From contig NZ_BBZI01000010.1 in the NCBI RefSeq assembly GCF_008974245.1, positions 186,001-250,000 on the forward strand: a stretch of DNA of 64,000 bases, in the 5' to 3' direction. Shown here piece by piece: positions 7,939-15,801 of this stretch; position 1 is the stretch's first letter, and every line of letters begins with the position of its first letter. The notes beneath the pieces are model-generated. The model made no database searches, was not told where the DNA came from, and saw only the letters and a list, made by a program, of their open reading frames with translations. A program made the translations under genes and the position numbers. This stretch comes from Streptomyces abyssomicinicus. Its GTDB lineage: Bacteria; Actinomycetota; Actinomycetes; Streptomycetales; Streptomycetaceae.

Positions 7939-8907
7939 ATGATCTACGAGGACGTTCCCGCCGCTCTGCTCGCCTACCGCAGCGTCAACGAGGAGGTGTT
8001 CCGCTGCTACGAACAGGGGCGCCTGGAGGACGGCATCCGTCTCCTGACCGCCCCGCGCCCCGAACTGCTGCCCTGGCGTGCGGAACTGGCCTACCTGCTC
8101 GCCTGCCTCCAGGGCGCCGCCGGGCGCCCCGGCGAGGCGCTCGGGACGCTGCGCGCAGCCCTCGCGGAGGGAGGCTGGTGGGATCCGGCGGTGCTGGAGG
8201 GGGAGGAGGACCTCGCGGAGGCGCACGGGCTTCCCGGATTCCCCCCGCTGCTCGAGGAGTCGGCGCGGCGCTGGGAGGACGGGCGGCGGACGACCCGTGA
8301 ACACGACCTCCTGGTGCGGCCGTCGGTGCTGCCCGCGCGCGGTGTGCTGCTGGCGCTGCACGGGGCGGAGGAGTCGGAGCGGGACGCGGTGCGCGCGTGG
8401 CAGCCGGCGCTCCGGGCCGGGTTCGCGGTGCTCGCGGTGCGGTCGTCCTGGCGCACCTCGCCCCGGTACCGCACCTGGCCCCGCGGTGCGCACGCGTCGC
8501 AGGCCCTGGACGAGGTCGACGCCGCGGTGGCCGCGCACGCCGCCGAGACGGAGGGGCTTCCGCTGTACCTCGCCGGATTCTCGGCCGGCGGGCGGGTCGC
8601 CCTGCGGTGGGCCCTCTCCCGCGAGCCGGGCACGGTCGCGGGCGTCGTCGCGGTGGCCCCCGCGGTCTCCGTGGAGGAACTGCCGGAGATCTGGGACGTC
8701 CCGGCCCCGGTGCACCTGGTCGTCGGGACCGACGACGACCTCCTGGACGACGTGCGCGCGCTGGCCGGCCACCTCCAGGGCTGCCGGCTGGACGAGGTCG
8801 AGGGAGCGGGCCACGAGGTTCCCGCCGAGGCGGTCCGCCGCGTTCTCGACGGCTGGACGGACGCGACGGCAGCCGGTCCGGAGCGGGCGGCCGCGGCCCG
8901 CCCCTGA
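7939..8907 (+). CDS. Alpha/beta hydrolase with helical N-terminal region
   Basis: 322 residues from ATG 7939. The first 100 or so residues are helical and TPR-like ('LAYLLACLQGAAGRPGEALGTLRAAL'). The remainder is an alpha/beta-hydrolase core: 'GVLLALHGAEES' as the oxyanion strand, 'LYLAGFSAGGRVAL' with the nucleophile Ser of GxSxG, 'VHLVVGTDDDLLDD' with the acidic residue, and 'VEGAGHEVPAEAV' with the catalytic His. It is likely a cytoplasmic esterase or peptidase of phospholipase/carboxylesterase type; there is no signal peptide. It is divergent from the glycosyltransferase and stops seven bases before the -35 box of the next promoter. Substrate unknown. Confidence 0.8.
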   Translation: MIYEDVPAALLAYRSVNEEVFRCYEQGRLEDGIRLLTAPRPELLPWRAELAYLLACLQGAAGRPGEALGTLRAALAEGGWWDPAVLEGEEDLAEAHGLPGFPPLLEESARRWEDGRRTTREHDLLVRPSVLPARGVLLALHGAEESERDAVRAWQPALRAGFAVLAVRSSWRTSPRYRTWPRGAHASQALDEVDAAVAAHAAETEGLPLYLAGFSAGGRVALRWALSREPGTVAGVVAVAPAVSVEELPEIWDVPAPVHLVVGTDDDLLDDVRALAGHLQGCRLDEVEGAGHEVPAEAVRRVLDGWTDATAAGPERAAAARP

Positions 8908-8914
8908 CATCCCC

Positions 8915-8945
8915 TTGACCTCAAGCCGGCTCGAGGTCGCACGCT
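8915..8945 (+). promoter_or_regulatory. MerR/SoxR-type promoter and operator of the haloalkane dehalogenase-like gene
   Basis: TTGACC (8915-8920) and CACGCT (8940-8945) are 19 bp apart, with the dyad ACCTCAAGCCGGCTCGAGGT (8918-8937) in between. Only one base pair breaks the symmetry of the arms. The centre apart, it is identical to the element at 3142-3172, including the -10 box. This one drives a transcript with an 80-base leader and a good ribosome site. Confidence 0.78.
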
Positions 8946-9031
8946 CTTCCTGCCGTCCGGGCCCCGCTCGCCCGGCGCCCGCCCACCGCCCCGCGCACAG
9001 ACCGGCGCGGGGCCGCAGGAAGGACACGCAC

Positions 9032-9895
9032 ATGCCCGAGACACCGGTCCTCGACTCCGTCATGCACCACGAGGAGACGGGCGGCGGCGGCACGCCGTTC
9101 GTCTTCCTGCACGGCAACCCCGGCTCCTCGCACCTGTGGCGGAACGTCCTGCCGCGGACGGGCGACGGCAGGGCCCTGGCCCCCGACCTCATCGGCATGG
9201 GCCGCTCGGGCAAGCCCCGCATCGCCTACCGGTTCGACGACCACGCCCGCTACCTCGACGCCTGGTTCGACGCGCTGGGGCTGGACCGGGTGGTCCTGAT
9301 CGGTCACGACTGGGGTGGCGCGCTCGCCTTCGACATGGCGGCCCGACGGCCGGAGCGCGTCGCCGGGATCGCCTTCCTGGAGACCTTCGTCAAGCCCCTC
9401 GCCCCCGAGGACCTGTCCCCGCAGGCGCGACGCCGCTCGGAGACGATCCGCACCCCCGGGCCGGGCGAGGAGATGGTCCTCGCGAAGGACCTCTTCGTCC
9501 GGTCGGCCTTCACCGGCGGCGTCCTCACGCCCGTCGCGGACGAGGACATGGAGGTCTACCTGGCGCCCTTCCCGACACCGGAGAGCCGGCGGCCGGTGCT
9601 GGCCTGGGCGCGTCAGGTGCCGTTGGGAGGCGAGCCGGCCGACCTGGTCGCCCGGATCGAGTCCTACGGCGCCTGGCTCGCGAAGAGCGCCGGAGTACCC
9701 AAACTGCTGATGACCTTCGAAGGATCGCCCACGCTGCTCATCGACTCCGCCATGGCCGCATGGTGCGCCGACAACATCGCGGACCTGGAGATCACGGCGT
9801 GCGGGCCCGCGGGCCACCACGCCCCCGAGGACCGCCCCGCCGAGGTGGCCGCCGCGCTGTCGGCCTGGGCCGGCCGGCACGGCCTCCGCGGCTGA
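9032..9895 (+). CDS. Haloalkane dehalogenase-like alpha/beta hydrolase
   Basis: 287 residues from ATG 9032, preceded by AGGAAGG at a spacing of eight to nine bases. The signature of subfamily II (DhaA/Renilla luciferase-like) is clear: 'FLHGNPGSSHLWRN' gives the halide-stabilising Asn (N29), 'GHDWGGALAFDMA' gives the nucleophile Asp (D93) and second halide residue Trp (W94), 'IAFLETFVKP' gives the catalytic Glu (E117), and 'GPAGHHAPED' gives the His (H262 or H263). Such enzymes hydrolyse carbon-halogen bonds; relatives act as luciferases or epoxide hydrolases. The full catalytic pentad is present, so activity is likely, though the natural substrate is unknown. It is a single-gene unit under a MerR-type promoter. 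Confidence 0.88.
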   Translation: MPETPVLDSVMHHEETGGGGTPFVFLHGNPGSSHLWRNVLPRTGDGRALAPDLIGMGRSGKPRIAYRFDDHARYLDAWFDALGLDRVVLIGHDWGGALAFDMAARRPERVAGIAFLETFVKPLAPEDLSPQARRRSETIRTPGPGEEMVLAKDLFVRSAFTGGVLTPVADEDMEVYLAPFPTPESRRPVLAWARQVPLGGEPADLVARIESYGAWLAKSAGVPKLLMTFEGSPTLLIDSAMAAWCADNIADLEITACGPAGHHAPEDRPAEVAAALSAWAGRHGLRG

Positions 9896-9906
9896 GACGC
9901 GTACGA

Positions 9907-9934
9907 CGGCCGGACGCGGACGGGCGTCCGGCCG
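9907..9934. terminator. Hairpin between convergent genes
   Basis: Perfect 11-bp stem (CGGCCGGACGC and its complement at 9924-9934) with a six-base loop, placed between the stops of the dehalogenase gene (9895) and the hydrolase gene (9944). It can serve both strands; no U tract follows, as is usual in this group. Confidence 0.7.
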
Positions 9935-9943
9935 CGCGGCGGG

Positions 9944-10693
9944 TCATCCGGCCACGGCCTCCGCGAAGGCGCCGGGCGCGTCGAACATGACGTTGTGCCC
10001 GGCCCCGGGCACCGTGACCACGCGCACCCCCGCCGCCTCCAGGGCGGCCCGGCCCTCGAGTTCGCCGCTGAGCGCGCCCTGGAGGTACACCCGGCCGACG
10101 GTCAGCCCCTCCAGCATCCGGCGCATCGTCGGACGCGATCCGCGCACCAGGCCCACCGCCGACCGGTGCAGCGCGCGCGGGTCCGCCAGCCGCATGGTCG
10201 CCGCCCACGTCGGGCCCACCCGCTCCAGCGTTCGCCGGTAGCCCTCGGTGACGAATTCCTCCTCGCCGTAGGAGGCGATCGAACTGCTGCCCGCCGTCGC
10301 CGGCGGGTGCGGGTCGAGGTTCGCCTCGGTGAGGACCAGCCGGGCCACCAGCTCCGGCCGCCGGTGGGCCAGCACGATCGCCACCGAACCGCCCATGCTG
10401 TGCGCGACCAGCTCCGCCCCGCGCACGCCGGCCGCGTCCAGCGCGGTCGCCAGGGCGTCCGCGTGGTCCTCCAGCGTGTAGCCGAAGTCCGCGGGCCGGT
10501 CGCTGATCCCGTGACCGGGCAGATCGACGAAGAGACTGCGCCGCCCGGCCAGTTCGCCGCGGGCCGCGACATGCGCGTGGTACACGGCCGACGCGGCGCC
10601 CAGCCCGTGGACGTACACCCGGGCCGGCTCCACGCCGGGCGTCTCCGTCCACCGGATCCGGCTGCCCCGGCCGTCGAAGTCCGTCTGGCGCAT
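9944..10693 (-). CDS. Alpha/beta hydrolase
   Basis: 249 residues from ATG 10691-10693, which has GGAAGGGG about eight bases upstream; GTG 10702 is an in-frame alternative. 'PARVYVHGLGAAS' is the oxyanion loop, 'SLFVDLPGHGISDRP' the typical strand, 'AELVAHSMGGSVAI' holds the Ser nucleophile, and 'VTVPGAGHNVMFDAP' the His. This is the classical single-domain fold of lactonases, esterases and C-C hydrolases; the cap is short. It is divergent from the PadR gene, with the 18-bp PadR-type palindrome between them, so it may be under PadR control. Confidence 0.82.
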   Translation of the reverse strand: MRQTDFDGRGSRIRWTETPGVEPARVYVHGLGAASAVYHAHVAARGELAGRRSLFVDLPGHGISDRPADFGYTLEDHADALATALDAAGVRGAELVAHSMGGSVAIVLAHRRPELVARLVLTEANLDPHPPATAGSSSIASYGEEEFVTEGYRRTLERVGPTWAATMRLADPRALHRSAVGLVRGSRPTMRRMLEGLTVGRVYLQGALSGELEGRAALEAAGVRVVTVPGAGHNVMFDAPGAFAEAVAG

Positions 10694-10756
10694 CGCCGTC
10701 ACCCCTTCCGCGGCGTGCCCCCGCGGACCGCCGTCGACATCCTGACGCGGTGAGGA

Positions 10757-10774
10757 TACCTCGATGTCGAGGTA
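10757..10774. promoter_or_regulatory. Perfect palindrome between hydrolase and padR-family gene (probable PadR operator)
   Basis: TACCTCGATGTCGAGGTA is two 8-base arms around TG, with no mismatch. It lies 32 bp before the PadR start codon (10806) and 64 bp before the divergent hydrolase. PadR regulators commonly repress their own promoter through such sites. Confidence 0.7.
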
Positions 10775-10805
10775 CTACGTTCACGATGTAGGCGAGAATG
10801 CCTTC

Positions 10806-11408
10806 ATGCTCGAACTGGCCATCCTCGGATTCCTCCGCGACTCCCCGCTGCACGGTTACGGCCTGCGCAAGCGCCTGACCGCCCTGATCGGCCACGTGCG
10901 GCCGGTCCCCGAGAGCACGCTCTACCCGGCCCTCAAGCGGATGGAGAAGGCGGGGCTGCTGGTGCGGGCCACCGAACCGGGGGCAGCGGCGGCCCCGCGG
11001 CACGTCCTGACGCTCACCGGGGAAGGGGAGCGGGAACTGCGCCGCAGGCTCGCCACGCCCGAGCGGCTGGACGTCACCGACGAGAACCGCTGGTTCACCC
11101 TGCTCGCCTTCCTCCGCCACCTGGAGGAACCGGCCGCGCAGGCCGCCGTGCTGCGGCAGCGGCTGACGTTCCTGGAGGAACCCTCCAGCTTCTTCCTCGA
11201 CGGCGACCGGCCGCTGCGCGCCGAGGAACTGGACGACCCGTTCCGCCGCGGCGTCCTCACCGTCGCACGGGCCACCGGACGCGCCGAGACGGCGTGGCTG
11301 CGGGAGACCGTCGCCGCGCTGGAGGCCGGGGGAGCGCGTCCGGGACGTGACGCCCCGCCCGGTGACGCACCGCCCGGTGACACCCGGGACGTGATCCCCG
11401 GGACGTGA
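10806..11408 (+). CDS. PadR family transcriptional regulator
   Basis: 200 residues from ATG 10806. An in-frame ATG at 10764 would start inside the palindrome and lacks a ribosome site, so the shorter form is preferred. Residues 1-70 are the winged helix ('MLELAILGFLRDSPLHGYGL', 'VPESTLYPALKRMEKAGLLV'), and residues 75-170 the C-terminal dimerisation helices (PadR_C / Vir_act_alpha_C type). The tail after about residue 180 is a disordered Pro/Gly/Asp stretch with a short repeat ('DAPPGDAPPGD'). It probably represses itself and the divergent hydrolase through the site at 10757-10774. Inducer unknown. Confidence 0.88.
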   Translation: MLELAILGFLRDSPLHGYGLRKRLTALIGHVRPVPESTLYPALKRMEKAGLLVRATEPGAAAAPRHVLTLTGEGERELRRRLATPERLDVTDENRWFTLLAFLRHLEEPAAQAAVLRQRLTFLEEPSSFFLDGDRPLRAEELDDPFRRGVLTVARATGRAETAWLRETVAALEAGGARPGRDAPPGDAPPGDTRDVIPGT

Positions 11409-11459
11409 CGCCCGGGACGGCAGGGCCCGCCCAGGAGGCGCGGACCGTGTCGTGGGGGC

Positions 11460-12452
11460 CTACTCCGGTGCGGAGGGCGGGCTCCCCGGGGCGGCGGGGC
11501 CGAAGCGGCGCCGGTACTCGGACGGGGAGAGGCCGGTCTCGCGCCGCATCAGCGCGCGCAGATGGGTGGCGGTCCCCAGGCCGCTGCGCCGGGCCACCAC
11601 CTCCAGTCGTGACTCGCCCCGCTCCAGCAGGCGGCACGCCAGGGCCAGCCGCTGCCGGGTGAGCCAGGCGAGCGGGGTGGTGCCGAGCTGCGCGCGGAAG
11701 CGGCGGTGCAGGGTGGCCGTGCTCACCGCGGCCCTCGCCGCGAGGTCCGCGACGCCCAGCGGCGCTTCCAGCCGTTCCTCGGCCCACACGAGCAGCGGGC
11801 CGAGCGACTCGTCCGGGATCGCGGGCATGGGGCGCCGGACGAACTGCCGCTGCCCGCCCGCGCGGTGGGCCGCGAAGACCAGCCTCCGGCTGACCGCGTC
11901 GGCCACCTCCGCGCCGTGGTCCCGGCGGACGATGTGCAGCCCCAGGTCCAGCGCGGCGGCACTGCCGGCGGCGGTGAGGATCTGACCGTCGTCGACGAAG
12001 AGCACGTCCTCCTGCAGCCGCACCGCGGGGAAACGCTCCCGGAACCGGTCGGCCCACTGCCAGTGCGCGGTGGCCCGCCGCCCGTCCAGCACCCCGGCCT
12101 CGGCCAGGGTGAACGCCCCGCTGCAGAAACCCACCAGCCGCGCCCCGCGCGCGTGCGCCCGCCGGACCGAGTCCAGCACCTCGGGACGGCGCGGCACCTC
12201 CACGTCGGGCCGGTTGGGGACGATCAGGGTGTCCGCGGACTCGGCGGCCTCCAGCCCCGCCACCTTGGCCAGGGTGAAGAACCCGTCCCGCATCAGGGTC
12301 TCCGGCCCCGGGGAGCAGAGCCCGAAGTCGTAGAGCTCGCGCCCCAGTTCCGGCCTGCGTAGGCCGAACACCTCGGTGGCGCAGCCCAGTTCGAAGGGAT
12401 TGGAGTTCTCGTCGACGATCACCACGACCCGGTGCGAGGATCCTTGCGGCAT
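11460..12452 (-). CDS. GlxA family AraC-type regulator with DJ-1/PfpI domain
   Basis: 330 residues. Residues 8-185 are a DJ-1/PfpI (class I amidotransferase-like) domain with the nucleophile-elbow Cys in 'ARLVGFCSGAFTLAEAGVL'. Residues about 220-320 are two AraC helix-turn-helix units: 'LGVADLAARAAVSTATLHRRF' and 'LEVVARRSGLGTATHLRALM', ending 'GLSPSEYRRRF'. GlxA-type regulators sense small molecules and control catabolic or developmental genes in Streptomyces. Read on its own strand, CAGAAT stands six bases before the ATG at 12452, so the message may be leaderless. It is convergent with PadR and divergent from the cupin gene at 12497, the nearest candidate target. Confidence 0.88.
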   Translation of the reverse strand: MPQGSSHRVVVIVDENSNPFELGCATEVFGLRRPELGRELYDFGLCSPGPETLMRDGFFTLAKVAGLEAAESADTLIVPNRPDVEVPRRPEVLDSVRRAHARGARLVGFCSGAFTLAEAGVLDGRRATAHWQWADRFRERFPAVRLQEDVLFVDDGQILTAAGSAAALDLGLHIVRRDHGAEVADAVSRRLVFAAHRAGGQRQFVRRPMPAIPDESLGPLLVWAEERLEAPLGVADLAARAAVSTATLHRRFRAQLGTTPLAWLTRQRLALACRLLERGESRLEVVARRSGLGTATHLRALMRRETGLSPSEYRRRFGPAAPGSPPSAPE

Positions 12453-12496
12453 GTGCGCATTCTGGCACTCACGCCGTGCCGCGGCGGGCGGACAGC

Positions 12497-12919
12497 ATGA
12501 CCGTCATGACCAACGACACATCGCACCGCCCCGTACCCGTCGACCTCTCCCGCGCCCTGGCCTCCTTCGACTCCCTGTGGAGCCCCCGCATCGTCACCCG
12601 CGTCAACGACTACGACGTGCGCGTCGCCAAGGTCCGCGGCGACCACGTCTGGCACGTCCACGAGGACACCGACGAGTTCTTCCTGGTCCTCGACGGCGAA
12701 CTCTTCATCGCCCTGCGCGAACCGGACGGAGAGCGCACCGTCCGGCTGCCCCGGGGAACCGTGTTCACCGTCCCGCGCGGCGTCGAGCACCGGCCGTCCG
12801 CGCCCGACGGCGCCCGGCTGCTGCTCCTCGAGCCGTCGGGGACGTCGACCGTCGGCGACCGGCACGAGGAGATTCCCGCACACGTGGACGCGACGACCGG
12901 ACACCCCCTCGCACTCTGA
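12497..12919 (+). CDS. Single-domain cupin protein
   Basis: 140 residues from ATG 12497 (ATG 12506 also possible). Cupin motif 1 is complete: 'GDHVWHVHEDTDEFFLVLDG' (G-x5-H-x-H-x4-E-x6-G), giving two His and a Glu as metal ligands. Motif 2 is 'PRGVEHRPSAPDG', with the third His. The protein is therefore metal-competent, unlike many small cupins. Such proteins act as isomerases, dioxygenases or sugar/oxalate-binding enzymes; no substrate can be assigned. It is divergent from the GlxA regulator, which may control it, and convergent with the MarR gene. Confidence 0.85.
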   Translation: MTVMTNDTSHRPVPVDLSRALASFDSLWSPRIVTRVNDYDVRVAKVRGDHVWHVHEDTDEFFLVLDGELFIALREPDGERTVRLPRGTVFTVPRGVEHRPSAPDGARLLLLEPSGTSTVGDRHEEIPAHVDATTGHPLAL

Positions 12920-12941
12920 GGCTGCCGCGCGAGCCGCCGGG

Positions 12942-13490
12942 TCAGTCGGCGGCCGGCCCGTCGGGGAGCTCGATCCGCAGGGTGAGCTGTCGGAGCAGCG
13001 CCGCCAGACAGGCACGGTCCTCCGCGCGCAGGGAGTCGAACATCCGGCTCTCCGCCCGGCCGCGCAGGACCGTCGCCCGGCGCCAGATTTGCTCGCCGGC
13101 CTCGGTGATCACGACGTCCACCCGTCGGCGGTCGCCGGTGGCCGGGGTGCGCCGGACCCACCCGGCCCTCTCCAGCGCGTCGAGGCGACCCGTCATGCCG
13201 GCGCCGCTGACCCCCAGGTCGGCGGCGAGCGCGGAGGGCGTGGCCCGGCCGGGGGTGTCCCGGATCATCAGCAGGTGCAGCGTCTCGTAGGCGCAGTTCT
13301 GCAGGCCGACCTCGTCGAGGGCGTGGCGCACGGACTGCCGGAGGTGGCGGAGGACGCGTTCGAGCCGGACCGTGATCGCCTCCACCTCGTCGTCAAGGGG
13401 GAGGCATGCCGCGTGGTCCCGCCGCCGGGAGAGGTGCCGGTCGGCCCAGTCGCCGAGGTGGTCGTCGCTTTCCGTCTCCGCCGTGGCCAT
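12942..13490 (-). CDS. MarR family transcriptional regulator
   Basis: 182 residues from ATG 13488-13490. The winged helix is residues about 75-145: 'ATPSALAADLGVSGAGMTGRLDALERAGWVRRTPATGDRRRV', given here as the known 'D.RR' wing pattern (the stretch is split: recognition helix 'SGAGMTGRLDALERAGW', wing 'DRRRVDVVITEAG'). Flanking helices form the dimer. An N-terminal extension of about 30 residues rich in Asp/Glu/Arg is unusual for the family. It is divergent from the MFS transporter at 13570 with an A+T-rich 79-bp spacer, so it most likely represses that transporter and itself, with the transported drug or phenolic acid as the inducer. A TAGGAT box six bases upstream of the ATG points to a leaderless message. 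Confidence 0.88.
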   Translation of the reverse strand: MATAETESDDHLGDWADRHLSRRRDHAACLPLDDEVEAITVRLERVLRHLRQSVRHALDEVGLQNCAYETLHLLMIRDTPGRATPSALAADLGVSGAGMTGRLDALERAGWVRRTPATGDRRRVDVVITEAGEQIWRRATVLRGRAESRMFDSLRAEDRACLAALLRQLTLRIELPDGPAAD

Positions 13491-13496
13491 GGCGCG

Positions 13497-13563
13497 ATCC
13501 TAGGCGCAGGTCCTCGGTTGGCCTGATAGTTGATTGACCAATAATTAGCTGGCGAACTAGCTT
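13497..13563. promoter_or_regulatory. Divergent promoter-operator region of marR-family and MFS genes
   Basis: Minus strand: TAGGAT (complement of 13497-13502) six bases before the MarR ATG. Plus strand: TTGACC (13534-13539) and TAGCTT (13558-13563), 18 bp apart and six bases before GTG 13570. Between the plus-strand boxes lies the imperfect palindrome TTAGCTGGCGAACTAG (13545-13560), of the TTAG...CTAA class bound by MarR proteins. Both messages would be leaderless. Confidence 0.65.
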
Positions 13564-13569
13564 CCCGGC

Positions 13570-14787
13570 GTGAACAGCAGACAAGTCCTTCGGCACCGCG
13601 ACTTCCGGCTCCTGGTGACCGGAGCCTCGGTGAGCTCCCTCGGCAACGCCATCACCCCCGTGGCGCTCGCCTTCGCCGTGCTCGACCTCGGTGGCTCGCT
13701 GACCGACCTCGGCCTGGTGGAGGCCGTCTTCGCGATATGCCAGGTCGTCACCATGCTCGCCGGCGGAGTCCTGGGTGACCGGTTCTCGCGCAAGCTGATG
13801 ATGGAGGGCTCCTCCGCGGTCAGCGCCGTGGTGATGGCGCTCATGGCGACCGCGGTGGTGCTCGACGCGGCCACGATATGGCTGATCGCGGTGCTCGGCG
13901 GCATCGGGGGAGTGGTCACGGCCCTCAGCCGGCCCTCCTCCAAGGCGATGACCCGCGTGGTCGTCCCGGAGTCCGACCTCTCCGACGCGGTGGCGCTGCG
14001 CTCCCTGCTGGACAGTGTGTGCCGGACCCTCGGCTACGCGGTCGCGGGCCTCCTGGTCGCCGCGGTGGGCCCGGGATGGGCCGTCGCGGTCGACGCCGGG
14101 ACCTTCGCCGTGGCGGCCGTCGCCTTCGGCCGCATGGGCGTGGCCGACGCCCGCGCGCCGCGCACGACGTCGCCCCTGACGGACCTCGGCGAAGGGTTCC
14201 GGGAGGTCGCGCGACGCACCTGGCTGTGGCTGCTGATCCTCCAGGCGCTGCTCTACCACCTCTTCTACGGGGGAGCGCAGGCCGTGCTCGGCCCGGTCGT
14301 CGTGGGGGAGGAGCTCGGGCGTTCCGCCTGGGGCTTCGCCCTCTCCGCCCTGATGGCGGGCTTCGTCGTCGGCGGCCTGCTCGCCCTGCGGGTCAGGCCC
14401 CGGCGGCCGCTGGGCCAGGGCGTCGTGCTGCTGGCCCTCACCGGGATCTTCCCCCTCGCCATGGCGCTGTCGGACACCCTGTGGCCGGTGATGCTGGGGG
14501 CCTTCGTGCACGGCGTCGGCCTGCAGATGTTCAGCGTGTACTGGGACCAGGCCATCCAGAGCCAGGTGCCGGACGACAAGCTGGCGCGGGTGTACGCCTT
14601 CGACTCGGTCGGCTCGTTCGTGGCCCGGCCCCTCGGCCTCGCCCTGACCGGTCCGGTCGCCGCGGCGGTGGGGGTCGACACCTGGCTGCTGGTGGTCGCC
14701 GCCGTGATCTCCGGCTCCTCGCTGGCGGTCCTGTCCTTCCGCGAGGTGCGGGCGCTCGAGCGGGTGGAAGCGGTACGGGTGGGCTGA
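13570..14787 (+). CDS. MFS transporter (drug exporter-like, 12 TM)
   Basis: 405 residues from GTG 13570. Membrane segments follow one another through the whole length, e.g. 'VSSLGNAITPVALAFAVL', 'VVTMLAGGVLGDRFSRKLMM' (the MFS loop 2-3 motif G...DR..R), and 'AGFVVGGLLALRVRPRRPLG' after TM7. The 'RHRDFRLLVTGASVSSLG' start is typical of the DHA3/MFS_3 exporters that remove macrolides or other hydrophobic compounds. Its position under a divergent MarR regulator with operator supports inducible efflux. There is no other transport partner nearby. Substrate not inferable. Confidence 0.88.
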   Translation: MNSRQVLRHRDFRLLVTGASVSSLGNAITPVALAFAVLDLGGSLTDLGLVEAVFAICQVVTMLAGGVLGDRFSRKLMMEGSSAVSAVVMALMATAVVLDAATIWLIAVLGGIGGVVTALSRPSSKAMTRVVVPESDLSDAVALRSLLDSVCRTLGYAVAGLLVAAVGPGWAVAVDAGTFAVAAVAFGRMGVADARAPRTTSPLTDLGEGFREVARRTWLWLLILQALLYHLFYGGAQAVLGPVVVGEELGRSAWGFALSALMAGFVVGGLLALRVRPRRPLGQGVVLLALTGIFPLAMALSDTLWPVMLGAFVHGVGLQMFSVYWDQAIQSQVPDDKLARVYAFDSVGSFVARPLGLALTGPVAAAVGVDTWLLVVAAVISGSSLAVLSFREVRALERVEAVRVG

Positions 14788-14837
14788 CGCGACCGGTGGG
14801 GAGGCCGCGCGCACGCCGCACGCCGCACGCATGCCGC

Positions 14838-14873
14838 GGCCTCCCGTCCGGTCGCCGGACCGGGCAGGAGGCC
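14838..14873. terminator. Hairpin between convergent MFS and crotonase genes
   Basis: GGCCTCC (14838-14844) pairs with GGAGGCC (14867-14873); inside it GTCCGG and CCGGAC form a second stem around a three-base loop. It lies between stops at 14787 and 14890. Confidence 0.6.
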
Positions 14874-14889
14874 ACGGGGTGGGAGCGGC

Positions 14890-15561
14890 TTAGCCCATCG
14901 GGTCGGTCGTGTCCCGCAGCAGTTCCAGGGCCGGGGCGTACATCCGCGACTTGATGGTGCCGAGCGTCTCGCTCGCCTTGCCGGCCAGCGACGCCGCCAG
15001 TTCCACCGCGGTCGTGCGGACAGCGTCCTCGGGGACCGCCCGGTCCACGACGCCCGCGGCCAGCGCCTCCCCGCCCCCGAAGCGGCGGGCGGTCACCATC
15101 GCCTCGTGCGCCGCCTGCGGCGTCAGCCGGGACTGGATCAGGGCCGACATGCCCGGGGTGAACGGGATGTGGATGTCCGCCTCCGGCAGGCACCAGAAGC
15201 CGCGGTCGGCGCGCATCACCCGGAAGTCGTGCGCCAGCGACAGCATGGCCCCCGCGGCGAAGGTGTGCCCCTGGAGCGCTGCCACCGTGATCACCGGGAG
15301 CGACAGCACGCGGGCGAACAGGGCGTGGACGGAGACCACGTACTCCTGGTGCTGGTCGGCGTGGGCGAAGAGCCAGTCCAGGTCGAGGCCGTTCGACCAG
15401 AACTTGCCCGTGGCGGCGGTCACCAGGGCGCGCGGGCCCTCCGCCTTCTCCACCTCGTCCAGGGCGCTGTTCACCGAGGCGATCCAGTCCGGGTGGAAGC
15501 GGTTCTCGCCGTCTCCGAGATCCAGAACGAAGACGTCGCCGTGACGGTCGAGAGTGGGCAT
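14890..15561 (-). CDS. Enoyl-CoA hydratase/isomerase family protein
   Basis: 223 residues from ATG 15559-15561, fixed by AAAGGAG six bases upstream. The open frame extends much further upstream but without family similarity. The crotonase core is present: 'PRALVTAATGKFWSNGLDLDWL' carries the first oxyanion strand, 'VAALQGHTFAAGAMLSLAHDFRVM' the second (GxxxGxG-like, here 'HTFAAGAML'), and 'FWCLPEADIHIPFTPGM' the region of the catalytic Glu. The 'LPE.DI.IPFTPGM' form resembles delta3,delta2-enoyl-CoA isomerases. It is short for the family, lacking part of the C-terminal helices. A role in breakdown of unsaturated fatty acids is likely. The promoter region holds TACT-N4-AGTA. Confidence 0.85.
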   Translation of the reverse strand: MPTLDRHGDVFVLDLGDGENRFHPDWIASVNSALDEVEKAEGPRALVTAATGKFWSNGLDLDWLFAHADQHQEYVVSVHALFARVLSLPVITVAALQGHTFAAGAMLSLAHDFRVMRADRGFWCLPEADIHIPFTPGMSALIQSRLTPQAAHEAMVTARRFGGGEALAAGVVDRAVPEDAVRTTAVELAASLAGKASETLGTIKSRMYAPALELLRDTTDPMG

Positions 15562-15602
15562 GGCTGCTCCTTTGCACACGGGTCGAGGCGGTGACACCAA
15601 CC

Positions 15603-15614
15603 TACTAGTCAGTA
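15603..15614. promoter_or_regulatory. Inverted repeat TACT-N4-AGTA upstream of the crotonase gene
   Basis: TACTAGTCAGTA lies 42 bp before the crotonase start in an A+T-rich patch that stands out from the surroundings. Such sites are typical of TetR-type regulators of fatty-acid genes; no such regulator is next to it. Confidence 0.4.
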
Positions 15615-15801
15615 ACTTATGGCGCGCCGGGCATGCCTGGCAAGCGGCGTGCGGATCCTCGCGGGTACGCGGAAGCCGCGCAGCGGAAGTCCGAGCAGCG
15701 GAAATCCGATGGTGCGACCGACGGGCGGCCTGATAGTCATACGCACGGCCCGTTTCGCACCGGGCCGCGTCCACTCCCGCCGCTGAGAGGAGGGGTAAGT
15801 C

